Assembly (NCBI GenBank): GCA_030688135.1
Contig: JAUYIW010000033.1
Location: forward strand, 1 to 20,822
DNA from: Candidatus Uhrbacteria bacterium
Lineage (GTDB): Bacteria > Patescibacteriota > Patescibacteriia > UBA9934
DNA length: 20,822 bases
Direction of reading: 5' to 3'
Part shown: positions 6,931 to 14,318 of the stretch, in pieces
Numbering within the stretch: the first letter of the stretch is position 1
How the letters are laid out: each line of letters opens with the position of its first letter
Translations under genes and position numbers: made by a program
Notes under the pieces: model-generated
What the model was told of the DNA's origin: nothing
Database searches by the model: none
Seen by the model: the letters and a program-made list of their open reading frames with translations, nothing else

Positions 6931-7023
6931 CTTTACCATCTCGACCGAGAATGTCCATTGGCGAGTGGAGAGATCTAATCAAATAGATCCCTCGACTCAC
7001 CTTCGGCTCGCTCGGGATGAAAG
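6931..7023. repeat. Dispersed palindromic repeat, CACCATCTCGACCGAG family, copy 2
   Basis: The left arm, CTTTACCATCTCGACCGAG through GAGTGGAGAGATCT, mirrors the right arm, AGATCCCTCGACTCACC through GCTCGCTCGGGATGAAAG, around the centre AATCAAAT. The AGATCT-centre part is nearly identical to copy 1 at 805-896. Confidence 0.85.
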
Positions 7024-7063
7024 GAGGAACGGGCGGGTTTTTTGTTCTTAAAAGAAATCAATT

Positions 7064-7083
7064 CGCCAATAAGGCGGGTTTTT
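7064..7083 (+). terminator. Short hairpin with T-run before dnaE
   Basis: CGCC AATAA GGCG followed by GGTTTTT. The stem is only 4 bp, so it is a modest intrinsic terminator for the 6646-6909 gene. A second GGGCGGGTTTTTT run lies just upstream at 7031-7043. Confidence 0.45.
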
Positions 7084-7113
7084 GGTAAGATTTGTTTCAC
7101 AGCATACAACATA

Positions 7114-7139
7114 CAGAATCCAGTAGTCAGAATCCAGTA
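7114..7139. repeat. Tandem 14-nt repeat upstream of dnaE
   Basis: CAGAATCCAGTA occurs twice in tandem (7114-7125 and 7128-7139), followed by further ACTAT/CTACT-rich low-complexity sequence that runs to the dnaE start. No SD or convincing promoter is seen in this stretch. Confidence 0.6.
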
Positions 7140-7172
7140 TCTAGACTATCTATTAACTACTATCTACTTCCT

Positions 7173-10100
7173 GTGCAACCTAAAGACTTTGTACATCTTC
7201 ATACGCACTCGCACTATTCGCTTTTAGAGGCTCTACCTAGCCCAAAGGCGCTTGTTGGGCGTGCTAAAGAGCAGGGAATGAGCGCACTTGCAATAACTGA
7301 TAACGGAGCAATGTATGGAGCAGTGGAGTTCTACAAGGCGTGTAAGGCAGAAGGAATACAGCCAATTATTGGACTCGATGCTTATATTGCACCAAATAGG
7401 ATGACCGACAAGCGAGCACGATTTGATGACAAGCCGTACAGACTAACGCTTCTTGCATTAAACGTTGCGGGTTATAAGAACTTAATGCAAATATCAACAG
7501 CGGGATTTTTAGATGGCTTTTATTACAAACCACGAGTAGATAAAGAATATCTTCGCGATCACGCAGAAGGTCTAGTAGCTTTGTCTGGTGGTATTAAGGG
7601 AGAGATTGCAACTTTGCTAAGTATGGGGAATGCGGAAAAAGCAAAGGAAACAGTTGAAGACTATAAATCTATTTTTGGCTCTGACAATTTTTTTCTAGAA
7701 CTTATTCACCATCCGGATTTTCCAAGGCAAGTTGAGGCCAATACGCAGATCAAGGCGCTCGCAATAGAGAGCAATACGCCTCTAGTAGTTACAAGAAATC
7801 CATTTTATTTAGATCCAGATGACCGTGAGGCCTACGATGCACAGCTATGCATTCAGCGTGGACGTACGCTTGATGAGTTTAGGCAGGCAAATTCAGAGGA
7901 CATTGATCTATCTTTTAGTTCACCTAAAGAGATATGCGATGCATTTTCCGATTTGCCAGAAGCACTTTTGAACACAAAAATTATTGCTGATCGTGTTGAT
8001 TTTGAAATGGATCTTGGTCATGACTATCTTCCAATTTTTCCAATGCCGGAAGGCAAGAGCGATAATGATTATTTGCACGACTTAGCTTGGCAGGGTTTGC
8101 AAAAGAGATATTCTGAAATTACACCAACACTTAAAGAACGTTTTGATTTTGAATACGAAACCATTAAGCGCATGGGTTTTGCGTCTTATTTTATTATTGT
8201 TCAGGACTTTATTAACTTTGCAAAAGATAAGGGAATTTTAGTTGGCCCTGGTCGTGGATCTGCGGCAGGTTCAATTATATCTTATGCACTAAGAATTACT
8301 GACCTTGATCCATTGAGATACGGACTTCTGTTTGAACGATTTCTAAATCCAGACAGAATAAGCATGCCTGATATTGACATGGACTTTGCAGATAACCGTC
8401 GTGGTGAGGTTTTAGACTACGTTACACATAAATATGGAGAAGATAGAGTGGCAGGAATTATTACTTTTGGGACAATGATGCCTCGCGCTGCTGTTCGTGA
8501 CTCTGCGCGCGTGCTTGGATTAAGTTACGACGAAGCAGATCTTATAGCTAAAACGGTTCCTCCTCCGGTGCAGGGACGCCACACGCCACTTCCGATTGCT
8601 ATCAAAGAAGACGTTGAATTAAAACAGCTCTACAATACAAATCCAATGGCGCGTAGAGTAATCGATCTTGCGATTCGTATTGAAGGTAATCCTCGACATG
8701 CCTCCCAGCACGCTTGCGGGATCGTTATTGGTGATATTCCATTGATCGAACGCGTGCCACTTCAGAAGGGTCAGCGTGAGGACATGGCACTCATTACACA
8801 ATATTCGCTCAATAATGCAGAGGCTGTTGGGCTTGTGAAAATGGATTTCTTGGGTCTTTCGAACCTTACTATTATTCAGGACGCGCTTGAGATTATAGAA
8901 GCGGTTCACAAAAAGAAAATAGATCTTGATACGATTCCTCTTGATGATAAAAAGACTTTTGAACTGCTTGGACGTGGTAATACAACCGGGGTATTTCAGT
9001 TGGAATCAGACGGAATGAAGCGCTACATCCGTGATTTAAAGCCAACACAGTTTGAAGATATTATTGCCATGGTTAGTTTGTATCGTCCTGGGCCAATGCA
9101 ATTTATTGAAAGTTTTATTCGACGCAAACATGGAACAGAGGAGATCACGTACGAACATCCATCCATGGAAAATGCATTTAAGGAAACTTACGGTATTCCG
9201 GTTTATCAGGAGCAGGTGATGCAGGTTGCAAAAGACATGGCAGGTTTTACAGGTGGTCAGGCTGATACTTTGCGAAAAGCAATGGGAAAAAAGATTGCCG
9301 AACTTATGGCAAAGATGAAGGTGATGTTTATAGAGGGTGCCGTAAAGAATGGCGTTTCCAGTAAAATTGCAACGGTAGTATTTCAAAAGCTTGAGGATTT
9401 TGCTGCGTATGGGTTTAATAAATCGCATGCTGCTTCATATGCGCTGATTGCTTACAGAACAGCGTATCTCAAGGCTTACTATCCGGCAGAATTCATGGCA
9501 GCGCTAATGAACTCGGACATTAATTCAATAGACCGTATTACTATTGAGGTTGAAGAATGCAGTAGGCTTGGAATCCAAGTTCTCTCACCTGATGTGAATG
9601 AATCTTTTGCCGGCTTCGCAGTTGTGCCAGAAACCGGAAACATTCGTTGGGGTCTTGCAGCAATTAAAAACTTTGGTGAAGAAGTGGCACGCGTATTAGT
9701 GCGTGAACGAAAAGAGAATGGCGAGTTTAAGGATTTAGTCGATTTTGCTTCTAGAATACCTTCGCATTCTTTTAATAAAAAATCAGTTGAGTCTTTGATC
9801 AAGGCCGGTGCACTTGATAGATTTGAGGATCGTGCAACTTTAGTAACAAATATTGATCAGCTTCTTTTATTCAATAAGCAGGTTCACAAAGAAAAAGAGC
9901 AGAATCAGGTTTCTATGTTTGATGTTGCGCCAGGTATGAGCAAAAGTAGGCTAACTCTAAAAAAAGGAGGCATTGTGTCTAAGCGTGAATTAATGGCTTC
10001 TGAAAAAGAGTTACTAGGTATTTATGTGTCTTCGCATCCCGCAAGACTTTTTGGGGATTCATTTTCAGGACTTGTTAGTCCGTGCAGTGCAATTAAATCA

Positions 10101-10688
10101 TTTGAAGATGGAAAGATTGTTTATCTTGTTGGAGTGATTTCAGAAGTAAAAAAGATACTTACAAAAAAGAAGTCAGAGCCAATGGCATTTGTACGACTGG
10201 AAGATACTAGCGGTACTGTTGAACTTGTTATATTTCCAAAATTATTTGCAAAAACAAGAGAGATGCTGCTTCCGGACACGCTAGTGGTTTTAAATGGCAA
10301 GGTGTCTGTACGTGAACGCGATCAGAGTGAGGATAGGTCAGTATTGGTCGATAACATGGTATCTTTTACAGAGGCAGATATTCCAGCTGTGGCAAATATG
10401 TTAAAAGACGGTGTGTGGTATGAAAATGGATTTGAACCTGCTGAGTCTCCGTTTGAGCAGGATACAGGTGGAATATTTATTGTAGTGCCAGAACAGCCAT
10501 CGAATGATTTGATTGTAAAGCTTAGGCAGATTTTCAAAGACGCACCTGGTTCGGAACAGGTATATTTAGTAGTCCGTTCAGGAGACGTAAACCGTAGAGT
10601 AATTACCGAGTATAAGATTCATAAGTCTTCGGAAGTCATTGAAGCCATTGAGAATGTGGTCGGCAAGGGGATGGTGAGCTTTTCGTAA
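7173..10688 (+). CDS. dnaE: DNA polymerase III alpha subunit
   Basis: Replicative DNA polymerase catalytic subunit, about 1171 aa, the usual length of DnaE1. The N-terminal PHP domain (about 5-270) starts FVHLHTHSHYSLLEAL with H8 and H10 of the metal-binding set. The C-family polymerase core has GPGRGSAAGS (about 360), the catalytic PDIDMDFAD (D400, D402) and VKMDFLGL (D558, the third aspartate). The AAYGFNKSHAASYALIAYRT helix-hairpin-helix region (about 750-770) is present, and an OB fold sits near 980-1060 (IVYLVGVISEVKKILTKKKS). The GTG at 7173 is preferred because it puts the protein start directly before QPKDFVHLHTHSH, the normal N-terminus; the frame upstream translates only tandem repeat sequence. 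No SD is visible. No terminator is obvious after the stop. Confidence 0.97.
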   Translation: MQPKDFVHLHTHSHYSLLEALPSPKALVGRAKEQGMSALAITDNGAMYGAVEFYKACKAEGIQPIIGLDAYIAPNRMTDKRARFDDKPYRLTLLALNVAGYKNLMQISTAGFLDGFYYKPRVDKEYLRDHAEGLVALSGGIKGEIATLLSMGNAEKAKETVEDYKSIFGSDNFFLELIHHPDFPRQVEANTQIKALAIESNTPLVVTRNPFYLDPDDREAYDAQLCIQRGRTLDEFRQANSEDIDLSFSSPKEICDAFSDLPEALLNTKIIADRVDFEMDLGHDYLPIFPMPEGKSDNDYLHDLAWQGLQKRYSEITPTLKERFDFEYETIKRMGFASYFIIVQDFINFAKDKGILVGPGRGSAAGSIISYALRITDLDPLRYGLLFERFLNPDRISMPDIDMDFADNRRGEVLDYVTHKYGEDRVAGIITFGTMMPRAAVRDSARVLGLSYDEADLIAKTVPPPVQGRHTPLPIAIKEDVELKQLYNTNPMARRVIDLAIRIEGNPRHASQHACGIVIGDIPLIERVPLQKGQREDMALITQYSLNNAEAVGLVKMDFLGLSNLTIIQDALEIIEAVHKKKIDLDTIPLDDKKTFELLGRGNTTGVFQLESDGMKRYIRDLKPTQFEDIIAMVSLYRPGPMQFIESFIRRKHGTEEITYEHPSMENAFKETYGIPVYQEQVMQVAKDMAGFTGGQADTLRKAMGKKIAELMAKMKVMFIEGAVKNGVSSKIATVVFQKLEDFAAYGFNKSHAASYALIAYRTAYLKAYYPAEFMAALMNSDINSIDRITIEVEECSRLGIQVLSPDVNESFAGFAVVPETGNIRWGLAAIKNFGEEVARVLVRERKENGEFKDLVDFASRIPSHSFNKKSVESLIKAGALDRFEDRATLVTNIDQLLLFNKQVHKEKEQNQVSMFDVAPGMSKSRLTLKKGGIVSKRELMASEKELLGIYVSSHPARLFGDSFSGLVSPCSAIKSFEDGKIVYLVGVISEVKKILTKKKSEPMAFVRLEDTSGTVELVIFPKLFAKTREMLLPDTLVVLNGKVSVRERDQSEDRSVLVDNMVSFTEADIPAVANMLKDGVWYENGFEPAESPFEQDTGGIFIVVPEQPSNDLIVKLRQIFKDAPGSEQVYLVVRSGDVNRRVITEYKIHKSSEVIEAIENVVGKGMVSFS

Positions 10689-10692
10689 TAGC

Positions 10693-10721
10693 TATACAAC
10701 TCGAATATTCTAGTGTACAAT
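10693..10721 (+). promoter_or_regulatory. Candidate promoter for the 10889 gene
   Basis: TATACA (10693-10698, 4/6 to TTGACA), a 17-nt spacer and TACAAT (10716-10721). It would give a leader of about 160 nt that contains the inverted repeat at 10744-10890. Confidence 0.4.
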
Positions 10722-10743
10722 AAAGAGGATTAACCTAGAATCT

Positions 10744-10890
10744 ATGCCCTGTAGTAGAAACTTTGAAAGACTTTTAAAAGTTTGTAGAAACCTAGTAATT
10801 TACCTCAAAGTAAGGCACTATCATCATTGTTAAAATATTCTGATAAGTTTTAGTAGATACACATAAATCAAAGTTTTCACTACAGGGTAT
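10744..10890 (+). promoter_or_regulatory. Leader with 23-nt inverted repeat that reaches the start codon
   Basis: ATGCCCTGTAGTAGAAACTT continues to 10766; its near-perfect mirror occupies 10868-10890, ending CACTACAGGGTAT. In RNA the arms give 20 Watson-Crick pairs, 2 G-U pairs and one mismatch. The right arm includes the first two bases of the ATG at 10889. The enclosed 101 nt contain the perfect palindrome ACTTTTAAAAGT (10770-10781); GTAGAAAC is repeated at 10754 and 10784. This would bury the translation start, so regulation at initiation is possible; no known riboswitch was recognised. Confidence 0.6.
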
Positions 10891-12064
10891 GCCAAAACAA
10901 GCTCCAAAACCAAGATCTGGCGCGGCTCAAAAACCGCTTTCAAGATCACTCCGTATTTATCAAAAAATAGCAATTGTATTTGTTGTACTTTCTTTCTTGC
11001 TTTTATTGATTGTGCTTTACCTTTCTGTTTCAAAGGCTACCATTAAAATAACTCCAAATCCGCAGGTAGTTAGTTCAAATGTTTCGATTGAAATTACAGC
11101 CAACCCTTCAGGGATTGGGCAGGTGAACGGTTTGGTAACAGAAGAGTCATTTAGTAAAGCTGAGATTTTTTACATGCCCGAGGAAGGGGCTTCAGCAGTT
11201 GAGGGAAAGGCAGGTGGAGTTGTTACACTGATTAACAGTACAGGTTCTGATCAGCCGTTAGTTGCAACGACACGGCTATTGTCGGAAGAAGGTGTTTTGT
11301 TTCGATTGGATGAAGCTGTAACTGTTCCTGCTGGCGGTGAAGTTGATGCAATCGCGCATGCGGATAAGGAGGGGCTTGCAGGCGAAGTAGGACCAACTCA
11401 ATTTACGATTCCGGGGCTTTCTGCATCACTTCAAGAGGTAATTTATGCTGTTAGTATCGATTCGATGACAGGAGGCGTGGAGTATATTAGTGTTATTTCG
11501 CAAGATGATCTTGATCAGGCTGCTACAGATTTAGAAGCTGAAATTCTAGAAGGTGCAAAATTAAAGTTGCAGGAAGCCGTTGATGTTGCTGTTTACGATG
11601 GGGCAGCTTACTTAACTGAAGTAGCAGAAAAGATTAGCGATACCGAGCCTGGAACAGAAGCAGGGTCGTTCAGTATCTCAATAAAGATGAATGTAACAGC
11701 GGTATTTTATAGCTCTAGTCTTGTTGCGGAAGCTGCAGAGAAAGGACTTTATTCAGAAGTTCCAACTGGCTATGAGTTTGCACGAGTGAACGAAGAAGGA
11801 TTACAAGTATCGATTCAATCGGTAGATACATCTTCTGGGGTCGCTACTGCTAGCGTTTATTTGGACGGCGAAGCAGTGATTTCATCGGTAAGCGATGTTC
11901 TAGATAAGGAACGATTGATTGGAAGGTCATCAGGTGAAGTTAAGACACTTCTTGAATCGTTCGATGCAATTGATGAAGTTTCGGTTAGCTTTACGCCATT
12001 TTGGCTAAAGCGTGTTCCAACACTAGCGGATCACATTAAGATTGTTGTGGAAGATATTGACTAA
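10889..12064 (+). CDS. Membrane-anchored extracellular protein, baseplate-J-like
   Basis: 391-aa protein with a basic, proline-rich cytoplasmic N-terminus (1-24), one transmembrane helix (about 27-47, IAIVFVVLSFLLLLIVLYLS) and a large outside domain. The segment GVVTLINSTGSDQPLVATTR through LFRLDEAVTVPAGGEVDAIA and GLAGEVGPTQFTIPG matches the Baseplate_J/gp47-like pattern (beta-rich, 'filling with sGv.F...v.vpagg..'). The phage family builds contractile-tail baseplates, but the single-anchor form occurs in Patescibacteria without a tail, and no other tail or sheath genes are here, so a surface role is more likely than a tail. There is no SD; the start lies inside an inverted repeat. A good terminator follows at 12138-12160. 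Confidence 0.7.
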   Translation: MPKQAPKPRSGAAQKPLSRSLRIYQKIAIVFVVLSFLLLLIVLYLSVSKATIKITPNPQVVSSNVSIEITANPSGIGQVNGLVTEESFSKAEIFYMPEEGASAVEGKAGGVVTLINSTGSDQPLVATTRLLSEEGVLFRLDEAVTVPAGGEVDAIAHADKEGLAGEVGPTQFTIPGLSASLQEVIYAVSIDSMTGGVEYISVISQDDLDQAATDLEAEILEGAKLKLQEAVDVAVYDGAAYLTEVAEKISDTEPGTEAGSFSISIKMNVTAVFYSSSLVAEAAEKGLYSEVPTGYEFARVNEEGLQVSIQSVDTSSGVATASVYLDGEAVISSVSDVLDKERLIGRSSGEVKTLLESFDAIDEVSVSFTPFWLKRVPTLADHIKIVVEDID

Positions 12065-12137
12065 CATCTAATATGGTTACGAATCTACGAAAGGCTACAA
12101 AACTTGAAACTAATAGTGTTAAAGATTAGAACAAAAG

Positions 12138-12160
12138 CGGGGCAACAGCGCCTCGTTTTT
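12138..12160 (+). terminator. Intrinsic terminator after the baseplate-J-like gene
   Basis: CGGGGC (12138-12143), loop AACAGC, GCCTCG (12150-12155), then TTTTT: a 6-bp GC-rich stem with one G-U pair. Confidence 0.8.
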
Positions 12161-12162
12161 GA

Positions 12163-12200
12163 TCGGTATATCAGTAACAATTAGTACATTAGTAGGAACC
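12163..12200 (+). repeat. Short copy of the ATATCAGTA/TACATTAGTAGGA repeat
   Basis: CGGTATATCAGTAACAATTA followed by GTACATTAGTAGGAACC resembles, in the same order, the end of the region before pheS (GTATATCAGTA, AACAATCGGTACA, TACATCAGTAGGAGCC) with an internal piece missing. Confidence 0.55.
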
Positions 12201-12221
12201 AAGCTTGTCGATTATTTTAAT

Positions 12222-12249
12222 TTGACTTTTATCGAGTCTGATATACAAT
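12222..12249 (+). promoter_or_regulatory. Promoter for the thrS leader
   Basis: TTGACT (12222-12227), a 16-nt spacer and TACAAT (12244-12249). Transcription would begin near 12256, giving a leader of about 260 nt before thrS. Confidence 0.7.
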
Positions 12250-12261
12250 AGATACATCGTA

Positions 12262-12375
12262 ATGACCGGGCTTAACCAACCAGTGAGCGATCAGAATGTG
12301 CCTGCTGTACATATAATCGAGTGGATTGTTGATCGAGAAAGTTCAATAGTCAACTCGGGTGGAAACGCCTCGTAA
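12262..12375 (+). CDS. Possible 37-codon leader ORF inside the thrS leader
   Basis: An ATG at 12262, about 6 nt after the predicted transcription start, opens a frame that runs MTGLNQPVSDQNVPAVHIIE and on to GGNAS, stopping with TAA at 12373-12375, exactly in the loop of the antiterminator. It has no SD and only one Thr codon (ACC, codon 2). A stop-free run of this length is quite likely by chance, so it may have no meaning; if translated, the ribosome would cover the antiterminator. Confidence 0.2.
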   Translation: MTGLNQPVSDQNVPAVHIIEWIVDRESSIVNSGGNAS

Positions 12376-12386
12376 TTTACGGGGTC

Positions 12387-12425
12387 CCGAGGTCAGTCTA
12401 TATTAAGATTGAGTTCGGTTTTTTT
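12387..12425 (+). terminator. Regulated intrinsic terminator in the thrS leader
   Basis: CCGAGGTCAGTCT (12387-12399) and AGATTGAGTTCGG (12406-12418) pair at 12 of 13 positions (one G-G mismatch, two G-U), with loop ATATTA, followed by seven T. Its 5' arm overlaps the antiterminator's 3' strand. Confidence 0.85.
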
Positions 12426-12438
12426 AATTTTATAATCT

Positions 12439-12508
12439 GTCATTCTGAGCGTAGCGAAGAATCTTTCGTCAACTAAAGATCCTTCGTCGCTATGCTCCTC
12501 AGGATGAC
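12439..12508. repeat. Palindromic repeat, GTCATTCTGAGC family, touching the thrS start
   Basis: GTCATTCTGAGCGTAGCGAA at the left mirrors the right end GCTATGCTCCTCAGGATGAC, with ATCTTTCGTC and AAAGATCCTTCGTC inside. The whole 70 bp would fold into one hairpin. This type (TCATTCTGAGCGnAGCGAAG) is common in many bacterial genomes. It ends 8 nt before the thrS ATG and so occupies the ribosome-binding region. Confidence 0.85.
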
Positions 12509-12516
12509 AAGACGAT

Positions 12517-14310
12517 ATGCAAAATGAAAAACTACATGCAATGCGACATACCGCAGCTCATGTTTTAGCGGCGGCTGCTCAGCGCCTTTACCCCAATGCT
12601 AAGTTTGGTGTAGGTCCTGTAATAGAAAATGGCTTCTATTACGATATTTTATTTCCAGAGCCAATCACAGAAGCTGATCTTAGAAATCTTGAGAAAGAAA
12701 TGCAAAAGATTATAAAAGAAAAACATGACATGGTGCGTGAAGAAATGTCGATCGATGACGCTATTTCACTATTTAAAAATGAAAAGCAAGATTTTAAGGT
12801 TGATTTACTAACTGACCTTAAAGAAAAGGGAACTACAAAAATAAATCCAGAAGAGGCACAGGATATCGATATCGAAAAGCCGGATGTTGCGTCAATTTAT
12901 AGGACCGGTGATTTTGTTGACCTTTGTCGTGGGCCGCATTTAGATAATGTAGGTGAAATTGGAGCTTTCAAAATTTGGAAGTTAGCTGGAGCGTATTGGC
13001 GAGGTAATGAAGAAAATGATCAGCTACAACGCATTTATGGCCTTGTGTTTGAAACAAGAGAAGAGCTCAAGAATTATCAAACCATGCTTGAAGAAGCTAA
13101 GAAGCGCGATCATAGAAAGCTGGGAGCTGAGTTAGATTTATTTTCATTTTCAGATTTAGTAGGTCCGGGATTACCTTTATTTTCACCACGTGGAGCAATG
13201 GTTCGTGAAAAATTAACCGAGTTTGTTTGGGAGCTAATGAAGCCACATGGCTATACTCGTGTGTGTATTCCTCATATGGCAAAGTGTGATTTGTATAAAA
13301 CTAGTGGACACTGGGATAAATTTGCAGACGATATTTTTCATGTGTCAAGTCAGAAAACCGATACTCAATTTGTATTGAAGCCAATGAATTGTCCGCATCA
13401 CACTCAGATTTATGCCTCAAAAATGCGTAGTTATCGCGATTTGCCTTTGCGTTATAGCGAAGTGACCGCAGTGTATCGCGACGAAAACACGGGGCAGTTA
13501 CAAGGTCTTTCCCGTGTTCGTTCGATTACGCAAGACGATGCTCATGTTTTCTGCAGGCCGGACCAGGTTAAGGAAGAGGCTTTAAAAATGTATGACATTG
13601 TTTCGCGTTTTTATGCCGCTTTCAATATGCCTCTTGAAATTCATCTTTCAGCGCATGATCCGGATAAAATGGATAAATATCTGGGGACGGAAGCTATCTG
13701 GGAAAAGGCAGAGGGCACATTAAAAGAGGTGTTGGAAAATATTGGTAAAGATTACAAAGTTGATATTGGTGAAGCTGCTTTTTATGGACCAAAGATCGAC
13801 TTTATTGCAACTGACGCTATTGGGCGTGAGTGGCAACTTGCTACAATCCAAATTGACTTTAATCTTCCTGAAAGATTTGAACTTGAATATGTTGATAGCG
13901 ATGGCAAGCAGCAGCGCCCGGTAATGCTTCATCGAGCGATTCTTGGATCTGTTGAGAGATTTATGGGAGTGCTCATTGAACACTACGCTGGGGCATTTCC
14001 AATGTGGCTTGCACCTGAACAGATTCGTTTAGCAACGGTTAGCGAAGACTTTGCTGGCTACGCCAAAGGGCTTTTGGAAAAACTTCGTTTAGGTGGAGTG
14101 CGCGTAGAATTAGATGACAGTTCGGATAAGCTTGGTAAAAAGATTCGGAATGCTGCAATGTCAAAGATTCCATGGACCATTGTTATTGGCGAGAAGGAAG
14201 TTGGCGGTGGAGACTTTAAGATTAATGTATTTGGATCTGAGGAAGATTTGTCGATCTCGCAAGATAAGATAATCGACAGTGCGCTTAAAGAGTCAAAGTT
14301 TCCAGTGTAA
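12517..14310 (+). CDS. thrS: Threonine--tRNA ligase, form without TGS domain
   Basis: Class II synthetase that charges tRNA-Thr and edits Ser-tRNA-Thr. The protein starts directly with the N2 editing domain: HTAAH (H11, H15) and CRGPH (C137, H141), the four residues of the editing site. The catalytic core (about 205-500) has motif 2 with YRDENTGQLQGLSRVR and the zinc ligands C292 (in MNCPHH), H343 (QDDAHVFC) and H472 (MLHRAILGS). The C-terminal anticodon-binding domain (about 500-590, WLAPEQIRLATVSEDFAGYA) closes the protein. At 597 aa it is about 45-60 residues shorter than E. coli ThrRS because the N-terminal TGS domain is missing. No in-frame start restores a TGS domain, as the terminator and a palindromic repeat lie upstream. 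It is preceded by a T-box-like switch and followed by a terminator. Confidence 0.96.
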   Translation: MQNEKLHAMRHTAAHVLAAAAQRLYPNAKFGVGPVIENGFYYDILFPEPITEADLRNLEKEMQKIIKEKHDMVREEMSIDDAISLFKNEKQDFKVDLLTDLKEKGTTKINPEEAQDIDIEKPDVASIYRTGDFVDLCRGPHLDNVGEIGAFKIWKLAGAYWRGNEENDQLQRIYGLVFETREELKNYQTMLEEAKKRDHRKLGAELDLFSFSDLVGPGLPLFSPRGAMVREKLTEFVWELMKPHGYTRVCIPHMAKCDLYKTSGHWDKFADDIFHVSSQKTDTQFVLKPMNCPHHTQIYASKMRSYRDLPLRYSEVTAVYRDENTGQLQGLSRVRSITQDDAHVFCRPDQVKEEALKMYDIVSRFYAAFNMPLEIHLSAHDPDKMDKYLGTEAIWEKAEGTLKEVLENIGKDYKVDIGEAAFYGPKIDFIATDAIGREWQLATIQIDFNLPERFELEYVDSDGKQQRPVMLHRAILGSVERFMGVLIEHYAGAFPMWLAPEQIRLATVSEDFAGYAKGLLEKLRLGGVRVELDDSSDKLGKKIRNAAMSKIPWTIVIGEKEVGGGDFKINVFGSEEDLSISQDKIIDSALKESKFPV

Positions 14311-14318
14311 ATTGAATT

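Larger units (their letters stand above)
12256..12425 (+). promoter_or_regulatory. T-box-like leader of thrS (antiterminator/terminator switch)
   Basis: The 3' half has the architecture of a T-box antiterminator. CTCGGG (12354-12359) pairs with CCCGAG (12386-12391); a 7-nt bulge UGGAAAC (12360-12366) follows the first strand; then GCCTCG (12367-12372) pairs with CGGGGT (12380-12385) around loop TAATTTA. The canonical T-box is GGGUGGNACCGCG with bulge UGGNACC, where UGGN pairs with the tRNA 3' NCCA. The A after UGG would match a U discriminator base. The antiterminator's last strand is reused by the terminator at 12387-12425, so the two are mutually exclusive. The 5' part (about 98 nt) is short for a full stem I; it includes a hairpin at 12288-12319 (CGAT/ATCG, ATGT/ACAT) and Thr codons ACC at 12275 and 12279. 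A specifier loop is not proven. It sits in front of a Thr synthetase gene, as expected. Confidence 0.68.

Noticed and set aside
7092..7172. Longer dnaE start at TTG 7092
   Set aside because: The 27 added residues translate tandem repeat sequence, while the GTG at 7173 gives the normal DnaE N-terminus just before the PHP domain.
9036..9428. 130-residue minus-strand frame inside dnaE
   Set aside because: It lies opposite the conserved polymerase core, has an unlikely residue make-up (Cys/His/Lys-rich low order) and no start signals.
10889..12064. Prophage or tail-like system
   Set aside because: Only a single baseplate-J-like domain on a membrane anchor; no sheath, tube, capsid, integrase or lysis genes in the window.
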